DNA of 64,000 nt, taken from assembly GCF_000816845.1 (NCBI RefSeq), contig NZ_CP006880.1, positions 434,001 through 498,000 on the forward strand, read 5' to 3'. Each line of letters opens with the position of its first letter. Position 1 is the stretch's first letter. Position numbers and translations under genes: made by a program. Below the pieces are notes generated by a model. The model was not told the origin of the DNA, made no database searches, and saw only the letters and a list, made by a program, of their open reading frames with translations. This document shows positions 25,290 through 35,254 of the stretch, piece by piece. This DNA is from Rhizobium gallicum bv. gallicum R602sp (lineage in GTDB: Bacteria; Pseudomonadota; Alphaproteobacteria; Rhizobiales; Rhizobiaceae).

Positions 25290-26264
25290 ATGAGCTTCAT
25301 CTTTTCCACGCATCCCCTGCATCCAGCGGCCGAGGCCATGCTCAAGGCTGCGAGCGATCTGCGCGTCGCGTCCGCCGCCGATCCCGAAACGTTGCTTCGA
25401 GAAGGGCAGGGCGCGGGGATCATCGTCGTGCGCGCGCCGATCCCGCCAGCCTTCTTTCGGGATGCGCCGGCGCTTCGCGCTGCGATCCGCCACGGCGCCG
25501 GGCTCGATATGGTGCCGATGGATGCGGCGACCCTTGCGGGCGTGCTCGTCGCCAATGTGCCGGCCGTCAATGCGCCGACGGTCGCCGAGCACGTCTTCCT
25601 CGTGACGATGGCCCTGCTTCGGCGCTTCCGCCTGATGGACCGGGATCTGCGGCAGAAGGGCTGGGCGGCGGGGCGCAGCCAGTCGGACGGGGCTGTGGAC
25701 CTCGGCGGCCGCACCATAGGCATCGTCGGCATGGGCAATGTCGGCAAGGCGATCTTCCGGATCGCGAAGTTCGGTTTTGGCCTGGAGGTGGTCGCCACGA
25801 GCCGGTCGCCTGAAAGCGTGCCACATGGTGCGCGCTACCTGCCGGTCGACGACCTCGTCGCGACGGCCGACGTCGTCGTGCTCTGCTGCCCCCTGACGCC
25901 CGAGACGACCGGCCTGCTCAATGCCGAGCGCATCGGCCGCATGAAGCCCGATGCCATTCTGGTCAACGTCTCGCGCGGCCCGGTGATCGATGACGCGGCG
26001 CTGATCCAGGCGCTGCACGATGGCCGCATCGGCGGAGCCGCGCTCGACGTCTTCGCAACGCAGCCACTCCCGCTCGACCATCCCTATTTCGGCTTCGACA
26101 ATGTCGTCGTCACCCCGCATCTCGCTGGTCTAACGGAAGAGAGTATGATGCGTATGGGAATGGGCGCTGCCAGCGAAGCCATGCGCATCATGAACGGCGA
26201 ACTGCCAGTCAATCTGCGCAATCCCGAGGTGGTCGAACACTATCGCCGGCGCTTTCCGGCATAG
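25290..26264 (+). CDS. D-2-hydroxyacid dehydrogenase (NAD-binding)
   Basis: This is a 324-residue oxidoreductase of the D-isomer 2-hydroxyacid dehydrogenase family. The Rossmann motif GIVGMGNVGKAI is near residue 148. The catalytic Arg is in ILVNVSRGP and the catalytic His in VVVTPHLAGL. At the position of the usual catalytic Glu (D-V-F-x-x-E-P) the sequence is DVFATQPLP, with Gln instead. Some members of this subgroup seem to share that change, so it need not mean inactivity. GGGAGGCCG precedes the ATG. It closes the operon and probably interconverts a 2-keto and a 2-hydroxy acid derived from the dehydratase product. Confidence 0.9.
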   Translation: MSFIFSTHPLHPAAEAMLKAASDLRVASAADPETLLREGQGAGIIVVRAPIPPAFFRDAPALRAAIRHGAGLDMVPMDAATLAGVLVANVPAVNAPTVAEHVFLVTMALLRRFRLMDRDLRQKGWAAGRSQSDGAVDLGGRTIGIVGMGNVGKAIFRIAKFGFGLEVVATSRSPESVPHGARYLPVDDLVATADVVVLCCPLTPETTGLLNAERIGRMKPDAILVNVSRGPVIDDAALIQALHDGRIGGAALDVFATQPLPLDHPYFGFDNVVVTPHLAGLTEESMMRMGMGAASEAMRIMNGELPVNLRNPEVVEHYRRRFPA

Positions 26265-26284
26265 CTCTAAGCCCCCTCGACAAT

Positions 26285-26336
26285 CCGAAACGCTAGCGAC
26301 CCCCGCGGTGCCACGCGGGACGCAGGCGTCTTTCGG
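26285..26336. terminator. Nested inverted repeat between convergent operons
   Basis: An inner hairpin CCCGCG-N6-CGCGGG (26302-26319) sits inside an outer pair CCGAAA/TTTCGG (26285-26290 and 26331-26336). It separates the dehydrogenase gene from the convergent ATPase gene and could stop transcription from both sides. Confidence 0.5.
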
Positions 26337-26346
26337 ATCGACCAGG

Positions 26347-27425
26347 TCAGCTCGTGTACCGCAGGCTCATACCGCTGTTGCCGTCGAAAAGCACGACCTT
26401 TTCAGGATTCCAAGAGAAGCGCACGGACTCGTCGATCTCCAGCTCGGTGCGGGCCGGCACGGTTGCCTGCAACAGCTCCCCGTTGCCGGTTCGCAGCGTC
26501 ACGATCTTTTCGACGCCATGGTTCTCCACGTCGTGCACCCGTGCTTGCCCCGGCGCACCGCTGTCGATGAAGAGGTCCTCGGGGCGGATGCCGAAGGTGA
26601 GCGGGCGACCGTCCGTCGCAATCCCGTACCCGTTGCCGAGCGGCAGCCGGTAGCCCTCGGTGGCCACGGCCTCGCCGCCTTCAAGCATGCCGCCGATCAG
26701 GTTCATCGGCGGCGAGCCGACCGCGCGGGCGACGAAGGTGTTGACCGGGTTGTTGTAGATTTCCTGTGGCGTGCCCGTCTGCACGAGATGGCCGTTGTTC
26801 AACACGCCGATCTTGTCGCCCATCGACATGGCCTCGATCTGGTCGTGTGTGACGAACAGGAAGGTCGCGCCCAGGTTCATCTGCAGGTTTTTCAGCTCGG
26901 TGCGCAGCGCCTCGCGCAGTTTGGCGTCGAGCGCCGAAAGCGGTTCGTCCATCAGGAAGACGCGCGGCTTGCGCACGATGGCTCGGCCGATCGAGACGCG
27001 CTGCATCTCGCCGCCCGACAGCCGGTCCGTCTTGCGGTCGAGTAGGTGCTCGATGCGCAGGGTTTTTGCAACCCGGGCGACGCGTTCCTTGATCTCCGCA
27101 GGTTCGACCCGGCGGATGCGAGATTTCAGTGGAAATTCCAGGTTCTCCCGCACCGTATAGCGCGGATAGAGCGAATACTGCTGGAGCACCAGGGCCACGT
27201 CGCGCTCGGCCGCACCCCAGTCGGCGACGTCCTGCCCGTCGATGAGGATCTGCCCTGCCGTCGGCTTTTCCAGAGCGGCGATCAGGCGCAGCGTCGTCGT
27301 CTTGCCGGCGCCGGTCTGGCCGAGCAGCACGAAGAACTCGCCGTCGGCGATCTCGATATTCAGGTTTTTCAGCGCCGCGTGGTTGCCGAAGGTCTTGGTG
27401 ATACCCTTGAGTTCGATATGCGCCA

Positions 27426-27426
<1 letters not shown>
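26347..27426 (-). CDS. ABC transporter ATP-binding protein (MalK/UgpC-like), second ATPase
   Basis: This 359-residue ATPase of the CUT1 sugar-import class has Walker A GQTGAGKTT, Q-loop, signature LSGGEMQRVSIGRA and Walker B VFLMDEPLSAL. A C-terminal regulatory beta domain (about residues 235-359) follows, typical for MalK/UgpC. It is the last gene of a six-gene leftward operon. Its start codon overlaps the stop of another ATPase gene, so the transporter uses a heterodimer of two different ATPases, as in the rhizobial glycerol transporter GlpST. Confidence 0.92.
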
Positions 27427-28531
<1,105 letters not shown>

Positions 28532-28535
<4 letters not shown>

Positions 28536-28735
28536 GAATGGCTGCCTTCGTCTCGTTGGTCGTCCCGCGGGATTTTGGTCGTCACCATGAAGGCGATCAG
28601 TCCGACGAGCGTCATCGTCATGCCGTAGCGGTGGAGAAACAGGTTCCAGGGTTGGCAGAGCGCGATGATGCCGAAGATCATCAGGTACTGCGAACCGGGT
28701 TCGAGATATTTCTGGTTCAGGGCGCGGAAGGTCAT
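28532..28735 (-). CDS. Small membrane protein of the transporter operon
   Basis: This 67-residue protein has two hydrophobic segments (about YLMIFGIIALCQPWNLFL and TMTLVGLIAFMVTT). It overlaps both neighbouring genes by 4 bp (ATGA at each end), so it is translationally coupled and certainly expressed with the transporter. Rhizobial glycerol-type transporters also have a small membrane protein gene (GlpU) with unclear role; this one is at an equivalent place but I cannot show homology. It may help assemble the permease complex. Confidence 0.82.
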
Positions 28736-29691
28736 TTGCGGATCGCTCCGAAGCTCATGCCGCGCAGGAGATGGTTCCTGAGCAGGAAGGTGAAGATGGC
28801 GACCGGCAGCAGGAACAGGAATGTGCCGGCCGCAATCACCGTCCAGTCCGGCAGGCCCGAGCCGACCTGGCTCGGGATGAAGGGCGGCGCGGTCTGCGCG
28901 CGCCGGTTCGTCATGATGAGCGCGAATGCATATTCGTTCCAGGCTGTGATGAAGCAGAAGACGGCGGTGGCGGCGATGCCTGTCGCGGCTTCCGGGATCA
29001 CGATCTTGAAGAAGGCCTGGATGCGGGTGTAGCCGTCGACGAGTGCCGCCTCCTCATATTCCTTCGGGATCTCGTCGATGAAGCCCTTCATGAGCCAGAC
29101 GGAGAAGGAGAGGTTGAAGGCAGTGTAGAGTATGATGAGGCCCCAGTGCGTGTCGTTGAGGCCGACGGCCCGGTACATAAGGAACATAGGGATGGCGACC
29201 ACGACGGGCGGCAGCATGCGAGTCGACAGGATAAAGAAGAGAAGGTCCGCTTCTCCCTTCACCTTGAAGCGCGAGAAGCCGTAGGCCGTGAAGGTGCCCA
29301 TGCCGACGGCCAGCACCGTGGACGTGATGGCGACGATCAGCGAGTTCATGAAGCGGTTCGGATAGCCGGACGGCTGGATTTCGCCGCGGCCGGAGCGCAC
29401 GATCTTCTCACCCCCGTCGAACACCATGCGCTCCCACCAGGGGGCGGCGGCATATTCTTCAGGAGTCGGCGCACCGCGCAGTTGCGAGCGCTTGGTGAAG
29501 AGCTTGACGAAGGGCGAGATTTCCGGCTCGAAGAGCACGGTCGGCGGAATGGTGGTGGCGAGGTTGCGCGGCTTGAAGGCCGTCGAGGTGATCCAGTAGA
29601 TCGGCGCCAGGAAGATCAGCGTGATGACCAATACGGCGGCGATCGCCACCCGGTTCAACGCGCGTTCGGAGCGGGTTTGGACGGCAGCCAT
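28732..29691 (-). CDS. ABC transporter permease (CUT1, MalG/UgpE-like)
   Basis: This 319-residue inner-membrane permease has an N-terminal helix (VAIAAVLVITLIFLAPIYWI) and a periplasmic insert. The cytoplasmic EAA loop is EYEEAALVDGYTRIQAFFKI at about residues 205-225, which contacts the ATPases. The C-terminus LLRGMSFGAIRK is typical of second permeases. It overlaps the small membrane protein gene by 4 bp and lies one base from the first permease gene. Confidence 0.93.
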   Translation of the reverse strand: MAAVQTRSERALNRVAIAAVLVITLIFLAPIYWITSTAFKPRNLATTIPPTVLFEPEISPFVKLFTKRSQLRGAPTPEEYAAAPWWERMVFDGGEKIVRSGRGEIQPSGYPNRFMNSLIVAITSTVLAVGMGTFTAYGFSRFKVKGEADLLFFILSTRMLPPVVVAIPMFLMYRAVGLNDTHWGLIILYTAFNLSFSVWLMKGFIDEIPKEYEEAALVDGYTRIQAFFKIVIPEAATGIAATAVFCFITAWNEYAFALIMTNRRAQTAPPFIPSQVGSGLPDWTVIAAGTFLFLLPVAIFTFLLRNHLLRGMSFGAIRK

Positions 29692-29692
29692 C

Positions 29693-30598
29693 TTAGCGCT
29701 CCTTCACCTTGTTGAGGTACTTGACGTAGATGTTGGTGATGGCGAGCACCATGATGAGCACGATGTAGGCGAGCGCGCAGGACCGCCCCGTCTGCCATTC
29801 CTGGAAGGCCATCTTGTAGAGCCGGATAGAGATCACCTCGGTCGTCGGCTGGCTTGTGAGGATGTAGGCGAGGTCGAAGGTCTTGAAGGCCTCCATCGTG
29901 CGGAAGATGATTGCGATCATCAGGATGGGGGCGACGAGGGGCAGCGTGATTCGGAAGAACGTGTAGAACGGTCCCGCCCGGTCAATCGCCGCCGCCTCGT
30001 AGAGATGCTTCGGCACGGCAGAAAGGCCGGCGAGCGAAAGCAGCATCACGAAGGGCGACCACATCCAGATGTCGGTGATCGCCACGGCGTAGAGCGCCAT
30101 GTCGGGGTTCGACAGCCATTCGAAACGGCCGAAGCCGAGCGCGTGGTTGATGATACCAAAGGACGGGTCGTAGAGCAGCTTCCAGAACAGGCCGACCACC
30201 GCCATCGACAGCATCATCGGCAGGAGCAGCAGCGTGGTCAGCAGGCCCTTGAACGGAATGTCGCGGTTGAGCAGCATCGCGGTGCCGAAGCCGACGATCA
30301 CCTGCCCCGTCACAGAGACGATCACATACTTCGCGGTGATGGCGAAGTTCGACCAGATGAAGGTATCGTTGAGCAGCTCGCGGTAGTTCTGCAGGCCGAC
30401 GAAATTGGCCGGCGCGTTCGACGAGGCACGGAAGTCGGTAAAGGAATAGCCTAGCGAATAGATCAGCGGAAAGATGTTGAAGACGATCAGGAACAGGATC
30501 GTCGGAATGATGAAGAGATTGCGGATCCGGATGTCGCTCATGCCGTGGGATGCGGCACGTGATTTCGTGTCCAGCGATGTAATGACTGCGGTGGCCAA
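29693..30598 (-). CDS. ABC transporter permease (CUT1, MalF/UgpA-like)
   Basis: This 301-residue inner-membrane permease has about six helices and an EAA loop HLYEAAAIDRAGPFYTFFRI near residue 195. The start is a TTG at 30598 preceded by a very strong GGAGGAGGAG nine bases upstream, giving MATAVITSLDTKS; an ATG at 30541 is a poorer alternative. It is the first permease gene of the operon and is separated from the binding-protein gene upstream by two hairpins. Confidence 0.92.
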   Translation of the reverse strand: MATAVITSLDTKSRAASHGMSDIRIRNLFIIPTILFLIVFNIFPLIYSLGYSFTDFRASSNAPANFVGLQNYRELLNDTFIWSNFAITAKYVIVSVTGQVIVGFGTAMLLNRDIPFKGLLTTLLLLPMMLSMAVVGLFWKLLYDPSFGIINHALGFGRFEWLSNPDMALYAVAITDIWMWSPFVMLLSLAGLSAVPKHLYEAAAIDRAGPFYTFFRITLPLVAPILMIAIIFRTMEAFKTFDLAYILTSQPTTEVISIRLYKMAFQEWQTGRSCALAYIVLIMVLAITNIYVKYLNKVKER

Positions 30599-30686
30599 TA
30601 CTCTCCTCCTCCGAGAGTTCGGCGCCGGATGCCGGAACGAGCATCACGGTGCGCGAAGTTAATGTCGGGTGCCGCGCCCGCTCGAA

Positions 30687-30742
30687 CCGCGCCCTTCGGC
30701 GCGGAGATGCAGAATGAAAAGGGGAGGGGCAAAGGCCCCTCC
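30687..30742 (-). other. Two tandem hairpins after the binding-protein gene
   Basis: Read leftward, the first hairpin (30742-30723) pairs GGAGGGGC with GCCCCTCC and is followed by TTTT, like a weak intrinsic terminator. The second (30704-30687) pairs CCGCGCC with GGCGCGG around a 4-base loop. They lie between the binding-protein stop and the first permease start and probably reduce read-through and protect the upstream mRNA. Confidence 0.6.
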
Positions 30743-30755
30743 GCGGGCGCGCTCG

Positions 30756-32066
30756 CTACTTGTTGCGTCCGTATTTATCGAAGGTAGCTTTCCAGTCCGC
30801 TGCCAGAGAGTCGAGCGCTTCCTTCGCCGTGCCTTGGCCGGCGGTGACGAAGGGATAAATGCGCTGGTTCATCTGGATCAGCAGTTCGGCATATTCAGGC
30901 GTCGCCCAAAAGTCCTTCACCTTGAACATGGTCTCGTAGAAGGCCTTATTATAGGGCGTCGCATTCTGGAATTCCGGCGATTCAAGCACCTTGGCGCTTG
31001 CCGTGTAGCCGCCGAGCTCGGCCCAGCGCTTCTGGGTCTCGTCCTTGACGAACCATTCCAGGAATTTCATCGCCTCTTCCTTGTTTTCGGAATAGGAGAC
31101 GATCGAGATGCCTTGGCCGCCGAGCGCAGCGTACTGGTGGCCGTCCGGGCCGGCCGGGTTGGCGAAGAAACCGGTCACTTTGGCGTTCGGGTTAGAGGCC
31201 TCGTTCACCAGCGCCGGGAAGAAGGCGAAGTAGTTCATGCTCATCGCCGCCAGGTTCTCGGTGATTGCCTGGTTGTTCTCAACGAAGAAACTCTTCGCCC
31301 AGCCGGGAGGCGTGAAGCCGTAAAGCTCGCGGTAGAGCTCCAGCGCCTTTACGTTCTTCTCCGAATTGATGATGCCGTCGACCTTATAGGTGGCATAATC
31401 GCCAAGCTCGCCGCCGAAGGAGAAGATCGCGTTCTCGACGCCCATGACAAGGCCGTCATAGGAGTTGTCGGTGTAGATCGCGATGCCGTAGCGCTTCTCG
31501 TCCGGACGGTGAAAGAATTCCGCGATGTCGCGAAGCTGCTTCCAGTCCTTAGGCGGAGCGAGGTCGTAGCCGTACTTCGCCTTGAATGCTTCCATCTCCT
31601 TAGGATCTTCGAACCAGTCCTTCCGGTAGGACCAACCGACGGCGTCGCCTTCGGCCGGGATCGACCAGTATTTTTTCGAGTTCGAGGGATACTCGGCGTA
31701 GTATTTCACCGTTGCCGGCGCCATGACTTCGTTGAGCTTGTGCTTATTGAAGAAGTCGGTGAGATCGACATAGTGCCCGGCTTCGGACGCAGCGCCGATC
31801 CACTGGCTGTCGCCGACGACCATGTCGTAGGCTGAGCCCTTGGCGTTAAACTCGGTGAAGGCCTTGGTCTGGAAGTCGGCCCACGGCGTGGTCTCGACAG
31901 TGACCTTCACGCCGGTCTCCTTCTCGTATTCGTTCACAAGCTCCTGAAGGTAGTTTGCCGGGTCCCACTCGGCCCAGAAGATCGTCAGTTCTTGGGCTTG
32001 CGCGGATGTTCCGCAGGCCCACATCAAGCCGATACCGGCCAACAGACCGGTCATAGTTTTGCGCAT
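30756..32066 (-). CDS. ABC transporter periplasmic binding protein (CUT1 family)
   Basis: This 436-residue extracellular solute-binding protein of the maltose/glycerol-3-phosphate class has a signal peptide MRKTMTGLLAGIGLMWACGT, cleaved near AQAQ-E. The mature part begins LTIFWAEWDPANYLQELVNE and has the aromatic-rich sugar site elements AAPSEAGHYVDLTD-like (here GAASEAGHYVDLTDFF) and IPAEGDAVGWSYRKDWF. TGGGAGGATACGTT provides the ribosome-binding site. It is the first gene of the leftward operon, and its promoter region holds two TGGT-N3-ACCA sites. Confidence 0.92.
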   Translation of the reverse strand: MRKTMTGLLAGIGLMWACGTSAQAQELTIFWAEWDPANYLQELVNEYEKETGVKVTVETTPWADFQTKAFTEFNAKGSAYDMVVGDSQWIGAASEAGHYVDLTDFFNKHKLNEVMAPATVKYYAEYPSNSKKYWSIPAEGDAVGWSYRKDWFEDPKEMEAFKAKYGYDLAPPKDWKQLRDIAEFFHRPDEKRYGIAIYTDNSYDGLVMGVENAIFSFGGELGDYATYKVDGIINSEKNVKALELYRELYGFTPPGWAKSFFVENNQAITENLAAMSMNYFAFFPALVNEASNPNAKVTGFFANPAGPDGHQYAALGGQGISIVSYSENKEEAMKFLEWFVKDETQKRWAELGGYTASAKVLESPEFQNATPYNKAFYETMFKVKDFWATPEYAELLIQMNQRIYPFVTAGQGTAKEALDSLAADWKATFDKYGRNK

Positions 32067-32211
32067 AACGTATCCTCCCATTTATGCACGCTTCCCGCTT
32101 CGTTGCAGGTCTTCCGATCCGACTTTTTCGATCCTCATGGGTGTTTGTCGCTCTGGCGGGCCTCCCCGACCCTTGCCCGTTTCAGATCTCCAGTCTCAAT
32201 GCTGGTTTTTC

Positions 32212-32227
32212 ATCTGGTAGTACCAAA
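32212..32227. promoter_or_regulatory. Shared operator, copy 2 (ATCTGGTAGTACCAAA)
   Basis: This element is identical to the one at 22180-22195 in 14 of 16 positions, with a perfect TGGT-N3-ACCA palindrome. Read leftward, a -35-like TTGACG (32242-32237) stands 17 bp before the hexamer inside the element, as at the first copy. A regulator bound here would block the promoter of the binding-protein operon. Confidence 0.62.
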
Positions 32228-32389
32228 TAGAACTAGCGTCAAGAGCAACTTTCGGCGGAGCTTCCGCCTCCGGATCGCCTTCAAAGTCTCTAGATCGCAC
32301 CGATAATCTCTCATTTCTTGATGTGGTCTTATCGGGCATTCTGATTGATCGTGGCCGATCCGGACAACGATATAAAAGGATACTAACTG

Positions 32390-32406
32390 AACTGGTCGAA
32401 CCAGTT
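32390..32406. promoter_or_regulatory. Perfect palindrome AACTGGT-CGA-ACCAGTT
   Basis: Seven-base perfect arms flank CGA, again enclosing TGGT-N3-ACCA. Its centre is 178 bp from the centre of the operator at 32215-32225, which is 17 helical turns, so the two sites could be bridged by one regulator through a DNA loop. It lies just past the 3' end of the TetR gene. Confidence 0.5.
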
Positions 32407-32434
32407 TTCATTTTACGTCGGAGGTTGATCAATG

Positions 32435-33076
32435 TCATGCCTCGCCTCCCGCCTCCCGTAGCGCAGCTTCAACGAGCGCCTTGGCCGCCCATGCGGCAAC
32501 AGACTGTGCGCTTTCGAAGGTAAGCCCCCAGATATCCTTTAACACGATCAGCACCTCGACGCCGAATACGAGGGAGAGCGCCTGTGCAAGGCGCTCCCGG
32601 GCCTCGGGCGGCACGGTGCCTTGCAGCGGCCTGGTTGCGCTCTTCAGGAGATCGACGCGGTGGCCGCGCGTGAACAGCGGCTCGTTACCGAGCGTGCCGG
32701 CCTGGCGCTGCGCCCACTGGTCCAGCGAAAGCTTCAACGCCGCCTTGAAGGTGGCCTCGAACTCGTCAATGCGCGGCATCGCGGTCGCCAGCAGGTCGGC
32801 AACGCGGGTGCGCGCGTCAAGACTGTCGGACGACCAGTCGAGTATGGGCCCCAAAGCCTCGTCAACCACCGCATACACCAGCGCAGCCTGGCTTGGAAAG
32901 TAACGGTAGGCCGTTGCGCGCGACACTTCGGCAGCCTCGGCGACTTCGCTTACCGACGGAGTAATGCCCGATTGCATAAGCCGCGTTGCCGTTTCGAGCA
33001 TTAGTTTCCGCGTGCGGGCACGCGGGCCTCGCTCGACGGTTTTGGCGGTTTCGTTCTGTTGACGTGAGACATGCAT
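32435..33076 (-). CDS. TetR family transcriptional regulator
   Basis: This 213-residue regulator has an N-terminal HTH, ITPSVSEVAEAAEVSRATAY followed by RYFPSQAAL (about residues 37-65), and a helical ligand-binding domain. The ATG at 33076 is preferred to the longer upstream frame; it lies within a perfect 14-bp palindrome, so the protein may repress its own gene. It is divergent from the Tm-1-like gene at 33178, which is probably its target operon. No ligand can be inferred. Confidence 0.9.
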   Translation of the reverse strand: MHVSRQQNETAKTVERGPRARTRKLMLETATRLMQSGITPSVSEVAEAAEVSRATAYRYFPSQAALVYAVVDEALGPILDWSSDSLDARTRVADLLATAMPRIDEFEATFKAALKLSLDQWAQRQAGTLGNEPLFTRGHRVDLLKSATRPLQGTVPPEARERLAQALSLVFGVEVLIVLKDIWGLTFESAQSVAAWAAKALVEAALREAGGEA

Positions 33077-33099
33077 GTCTTTATGATACTCGCGTCTCA
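33067..33099. promoter_or_regulatory. Candidate TetR operator region
   Basis: AGACATGCATGTCT (33067-33080) is a perfect 14-bp palindrome that includes the TetR start codon. TGAGAC (33065-33070) and GTCTCA (33094-33099) form a wider inverted pair in the same region. Both lie between the divergent TetR and Tm-1-like genes. Confidence 0.45.
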
Positions 33100-33177
33100 A
33101 AAATTTGCAAGAGCCGATGGAGTGGCTGTAAAAGTGGGATATGGCGGGGTGGGAAGCCACCCGGTCGGGGAGGAGAA

Positions 33178-34374
33178 ATGAAGCACATCTACGTGGTCGG
33201 AACCGCCGACACGAAGGGCGAGGAGCTTGCCTATCTGGCCGCTTGCGTCGAGACGGCAGGCGGCAGTGTCGTGCGCGTCGATGTCGGCACGCGCGAGCCT
33301 GCGACCGCCGTCGATATAAATGCCGGGACGGTTGCGGCCTTCCATCCGCAGGGTGTTGGAGCCGTCCTTGCCTGCGACGACCGCGGCAGGGCGGTCGAGG
33401 CGATGGGCATTGCCTTCTCGCGCTTCCTCGCCGAGCGCCCGGACATTGCCGGGGTCATCGGTATCGGCGGAGGCGGTGGCACCTCGATCGTCACCGCAGG
33501 CATGCGCCAATTGCGGCTCGGCCTGCCAAAGATCATGGTCTCGACGCTCGCGTCCGGCGATGTCGCTCCCTATGTCGATGTTTCCGACATCGTGATGATG
33601 CCGTCGGTCACCGACATGGCGGGCCTGAACCGGCTTAGCCGGGTCATCCTGCACAATGCGGCCCAGGCGATCACGGCCATGGCCAGCCGGCCCGCTGAGA
33701 TGACGGCATTCAAACCGGCCCTCGGGCTTACCATGTTCGGGGTAACGACACCTGCAGTCACCGCCATCGTCGAGCGCCTCAGGGCGGACTACGATTGTCT
33801 GGTCTTCCACGCCACCGGCACGGGCGGACGCACGATGGAGAAGCTTGCCGACAGCGGGCTCGTCTCCGGTGTGCTCGACATCACGACCACCGAGGTCTGC
33901 GACCTTCTTTTCGGCGGCGTCCTGCCTGCCACCCCGGACCGTTTCGGCGCGATCGCTCGCACAGGCTTGCCCTATGTCGGCTCCGTCGGCGCGCTGGACA
34001 TGGTAAATTTCTGGGCGCCGGAGACGGTGCCGGGGCACTATGCCGACCGGCTCTTCTACCGCCACAACCCGAACGTCACGCTGATGCGCACGACGCCCGC
34101 CGAATGTGCGCAGATCGGACGCTGGATCGGCGAGAAGCTCAATCTCTGCCACGGCCCCGTACGCTTCCTCATCCCCGAGAAGGGCGTCTCGGCCCTCGAC
34201 ATTGAAGGCGGTGCATTCTTCGACCCGCAAGCTGACGCCGCGCTCTTTGCCGCGCTGGCGGCGTCCGTGAAACCGACGGCGGCGCGGCGCATCGTCCGCT
34301 TGCCGCTCCATATCAACGACCCGCAATTCGCCGACGCCGCCGTCGCGGCCTATCATGACATCGCTAACCCCTGA
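33178..34374 (+). CDS. Tm-1-like/UPF0261 family protein
   Basis: This 398-residue cytoplasmic protein belongs to UPF0261, the family related to the N-terminal, ATP-binding half of the plant virus-resistance protein Tm-1. The opening MKHIYVVGTADTKGEELAYL is the family hallmark, followed by GVIGIGGGGGTSIVTAGMRQ and the switch-like VMMPSVTDMAGLNRLSRVIL. GGGGAGGAGAA precedes the ATG. The next gene encodes the TIM-barrel counterpart of the C-terminal half of Tm-1, so bacteria split what plants fuse. Bacterial function is unknown; the catabolic neighbours suggest an enzyme, possibly an ATP-using one. Confidence 0.88.
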   Translation: MKHIYVVGTADTKGEELAYLAACVETAGGSVVRVDVGTREPATAVDINAGTVAAFHPQGVGAVLACDDRGRAVEAMGIAFSRFLAERPDIAGVIGIGGGGGTSIVTAGMRQLRLGLPKIMVSTLASGDVAPYVDVSDIVMMPSVTDMAGLNRLSRVILHNAAQAITAMASRPAEMTAFKPALGLTMFGVTTPAVTAIVERLRADYDCLVFHATGTGGRTMEKLADSGLVSGVLDITTTEVCDLLFGGVLPATPDRFGAIARTGLPYVGSVGALDMVNFWAPETVPGHYADRLFYRHNPNVTLMRTTPAECAQIGRWIGEKLNLCHGPVRFLIPEKGVSALDIEGGAFFDPQADAALFAALAASVKPTAARRIVRLPLHINDPQFADAAVAAYHDIANP

Positions 34375-34386
34375 GAGACAAGATCA

Positions 34387-35229
34387 ATGCCAGCCATACC
34401 TCGCAAAACCATCCTCGAAAAATTCCACGGCATGATCTCAGCCGGGGTGCCGATCGTCGGCGGAGGCGCCGGCACGGGCATCTCCGCCAAGGCGGAGGAG
34501 GCGGGCGGCATCGACCTCATCATCATTTACAATTCGGGGCGCTATCGCATGGCGGGGCGCGGCTCGGCGGCCGGCCTGCTCGCCTATGGCAATGCCAACG
34601 AGATCGTGAAGGACATGGCGCTCGAGGTGCTTCCCGTCGTGAAAAAGACGCCGGTGCTTGCCGGCGTCAACGGCACGGACCCCTTCGTGCTGATGCCGCG
34701 CTTTCTCGCCGACCTCAAGGCAATGGGCTTTTCCGGCGTGCAGAACTTCCCCACAATTGGCCTCTTCGACGGCCGGATGCGACAGAGTTTCGAGGAGACG
34801 GGCATGGGCTACGGTCTGGAAGTCGAGATGATCGGCATCGCCCACGGGCTCGACCTTTTGACGACGCCCTATGTCTTCAATGAGAGCGAGGCGATCGACA
34901 TGACGATTGCCGGCGCCGACATCGTCGTGGCGCATATGGGGGTGACGACCGGCGGCACGATCGGCGCCACCTCCGGCAAGTCGCTCGATGACTGCGTCGA
35001 TGAGATCACGGCGATTGCCAAGGCCGCGCGCTCCGTGCGCGACGACGTCATCGTGCTCTGCCACGGCGGCCCGATTTCGATGCCAAAGGATGCGCGCTTC
35101 ATCCTGGAGCATTGCCCTGGCTGCCACGGCTTTTACGGCGCAAGCTCGATGGAGCGCCTGCCGGCAGAGGCGGCGATCCGCAAGCAGACGGAAGAATTCA
35201 AGGCGCTCGCCATCGGCGCGGTCGTCTGA
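34387..35229 (+). CDS. PEP-hydrolase-like TIM-barrel protein (Tm-1 C-terminal half)
   Basis: This 280-residue protein belongs to the TIM-barrel family annotated as phosphoenolpyruvate hydrolase-like and found as the C-terminal half of plant Tm-1. Typical segments are [40 protein letters not shown], the loop [34 protein letters not shown] and [14 protein letters not shown]. It begins 12 bp after its UPF0261 partner, which implies joint function. It resembles PEP-mutase/isocitrate-lyase barrels in shape. The reaction is unknown. Confidence 0.87.
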   Translation: MPAIPRKTILEKFHGMISAGVPIVGGGAGTGISAKAEEAGGIDLIIIYNSGRYRMAGRGSAAGLLAYGNANEIVKDMALEVLPVVKKTPVLAGVNGTDPFVLMPRFLADLKAMGFSGVQNFPTIGLFDGRMRQSFEETGMGYGLEVEMIGIAHGLDLLTTPYVFNESEAIDMTIAGADIVVAHMGVTTGGTIGATSGKSLDDCVDEITAIAKAARSVRDDVIVLCHGGPISMPKDARFILEHCPGCHGFYGASSMERLPAEAAIRKQTEEFKALAIGAVV

Positions 35230-35254
35230 GGACTGACACGGAGGAGGCCGTTTC

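Noticed and set aside
33097..34356. Minus-strand open frame of 419 codons
   Set aside because: Antisense to the UPF0261 gene; composition is that of a shadow frame.
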